The notes beneath the pieces are model-generated. The model was not told where the DNA came from. It was given only the letters and a program-made list of their open reading frames with translations, and searched no databases. A stretch of 13,234 bases of DNA from an uncultured Collinsella sp. (GTDB lineage Bacteria > Actinomycetota > Coriobacteriia > Coriobacteriales > Coriobacteriaceae), in assembly GCA_905210085.1 (NCBI GenBank), contig CAJLVJ010000048.1, positions 1 through 13,234 of the forward strand. Direction: 5' to 3'. Below are positions 12,400 to 13,234 of this stretch, in pieces. The stretch's first letter is position 1; the number at the start of each line of letters is the position of its first letter. The translations under genes and the position numbers were made by a program.

Positions 12400-13234
12400 C
12401 TACTGTGTTTTGCCTGATGAATCGGCAACGAGCTTCTCCAAACGAAGCACACGATGATACAGCGCCGATTTTGAAAGCGGCGGCCGAGCGGCCTGTCCGA
12501 GATCGCGAAGAGACAAATCGGGATGAGCCTCGCGCAAGTCGCAGAAATCGGCAAGCGCGCGCGGCAAATTGTCTCTCAGCCCCAGTCGCTTCAACTGTTC
12601 GATGAGCTCAAGCTGGCGCTGTGCCGCGCCGGCACTCCTGCCCTGGTTGGCCAGCTCGGCATTTACCAGTCGATTCACGTCGTTTTTAACCGACTTCATA
12701 GCGCGCACGTCCTCGATATCCTCGACGCAGCGACGCGCGCCCACGATATGCAAAAGATTGCGCACGTCCTCGGCGCTCTTAACGTACACGGCATAGCTCG
12801 ACCGACGACGGTTCACGCGCGCACGGATGCCCACCTGGCAAATCAAATCGGCCAGGGCATAGGCGAACTGCTCGCCCGTCACGGCGATCTCAAGATGAAA
12901 GTCGCCGCGGGGATCGGCCACGAAGCCGCCCGCAATCAGCGCACCGCGAATATAGGCAAGGCGGCAGCAATCGCGCGCCACCGCATGGTGCGGAATGCCC
13001 GCCACCAGATTTCCCTGGCGATCGAGAATCCCCAACAGAACAAGGGCTTTTTCAAGATCAGGCTGATCGGGCAAAACGATGAGATAGTTGCGCACACGAT
13101 GCAATACGGATTTGCGCACCGTGAACTCGGTCTTGAGCTTCAAGATCTTATGGGTAAGGCCGATCATGGTGCGAGCGACGGCACCGGTTTCGGTTGCAAC
13201 CTGCAGACGATAGCCTCCGGAGCCGGCAACGAGC
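12400..13234 (-). CDS. whiA: DNA-binding protein WhiA (5' end cut off by window edge)
   Basis: The last 277 residues are visible; the start is outside the window, with about 45 residues missing by comparison with the usual 315-330. WhiA joins a LAGLIDADG-homing-endonuclease-like domain without nuclease activity to a C-terminal helix-turn-helix. In sporulating actinomycetes it controls sporulation septation with WhiB, and elsewhere it affects cell division and chromosome segregation. Visible landmarks (counted from the first full codon) are CCRLAYIRGALIAGGFVADP (89-108), HLEI (113-116), the VKNDVNRLVNAELAN segment (182-196) with AAQRQ (203-207) after it, and the helix-turn-helix around SLRDLG...LSKSALYHRVLRL (241-265). 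An ATG at 13167 is in frame but internal. No terminator is evident before gap, so some read-through is possible. In relatives it usually follows rapZ and yvcK. Confidence 0.94.
   Translation of the reverse strand, partial: LVAGSGGYRLQVATETGAVARTMIGLTHKILKLKTEFTVRKSVLHRVRNYLIVLPDQPDLEKALVLLGILDRQGNLVAGIPHHAVARDCCRLAYIRGALIAGGFVADPRGDFHLEIAVTGEQFAYALADLICQVGIRARVNRRRSSYAVYVKSAEDVRNLLHIVGARRCVEDIEDVRAMKSVKNDVNRLVNAELANQGRSAGAAQRQLELIEQLKRLGLRDNLPRALADFCDLREAHPDLSLRDLGQAARPPLSKSALYHRVLRLEKLVADSSGKTQ

Overview
The window is about 13.2 kb of fairly GC-rich DNA (most coding stretches look close to 60% GC) with every recognisable gene on the minus strand. It suggests a high-GC Gram-positive of the Actinomycetota, most likely a gut member of the class Coriobacteriia (Collinsella or a relative). 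The main reason is the order whiA-gap-pgk-tpiA-(gpmI)-secG, which resembles the classical actinobacterial whiA/gap/pgk/tpiA/secG locus. The OppA precursor with a twin-arginine lipoprotein signal fits a Gram-positive envelope. The genus is an inference.

Read in the direction of transcription (high to low coordinates), the window opens with the 3' part of whiA (12400-13234). A regulatory gap of 178 bases follows, then gap (11196-12221), ending in a terminator-like hairpin. Next come pgk, tpiA and gpmI (11055 to 7546), which overlap or nearly touch and end at a strong intrinsic terminator (7489-7520). Together these genes encode the glycolytic steps from glyceraldehyde-3-phosphate to 2-phosphoglycerate plus triose isomerisation; enolase and pyruvate kinase are not here.

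Between gpmI and secG lies a REP-associated tyrosine transposase (RAYT) gene (6562-7311). It is flanked by 34-base inverted repeats (6510-6543 and 7450-7483, 31 of 34 matching). The right repeat also folds on itself and runs up to the gpmI terminator. This compact element separates gpmI from secG (6188-6442), which has its own terminator (6135-6164).

The rest is an oligopeptide ABC importer operon, oppA-oppB-oppC-oppD-oppF (5892 down to beyond base 1). OppA is a lipid-anchored peptide receptor, OppB and OppC form the membrane channel, and OppD and OppF are the ATPases. A 156-base oppA-oppB spacer with three consecutive stem-loops probably lowers oppBCDF expression relative to oppA. The end of oppF at the window edge changes abruptly in codon use at about base 163, beside a perfect 14-base palindrome; this could be a mosaic gene or an assembly chimera.

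No stretch without a gene exceeds 300 bases. The longest are 5893-6187 (oppA promoter region plus secG terminator), 7312-7545 (RAYT leader, right repeat, gpmI terminator), 12222-12399 (gap promoter region with a LacI-type palindrome) and 4060-4215 (three hairpins). I saw no tRNA, rRNA, CRISPR array or known riboswitch.
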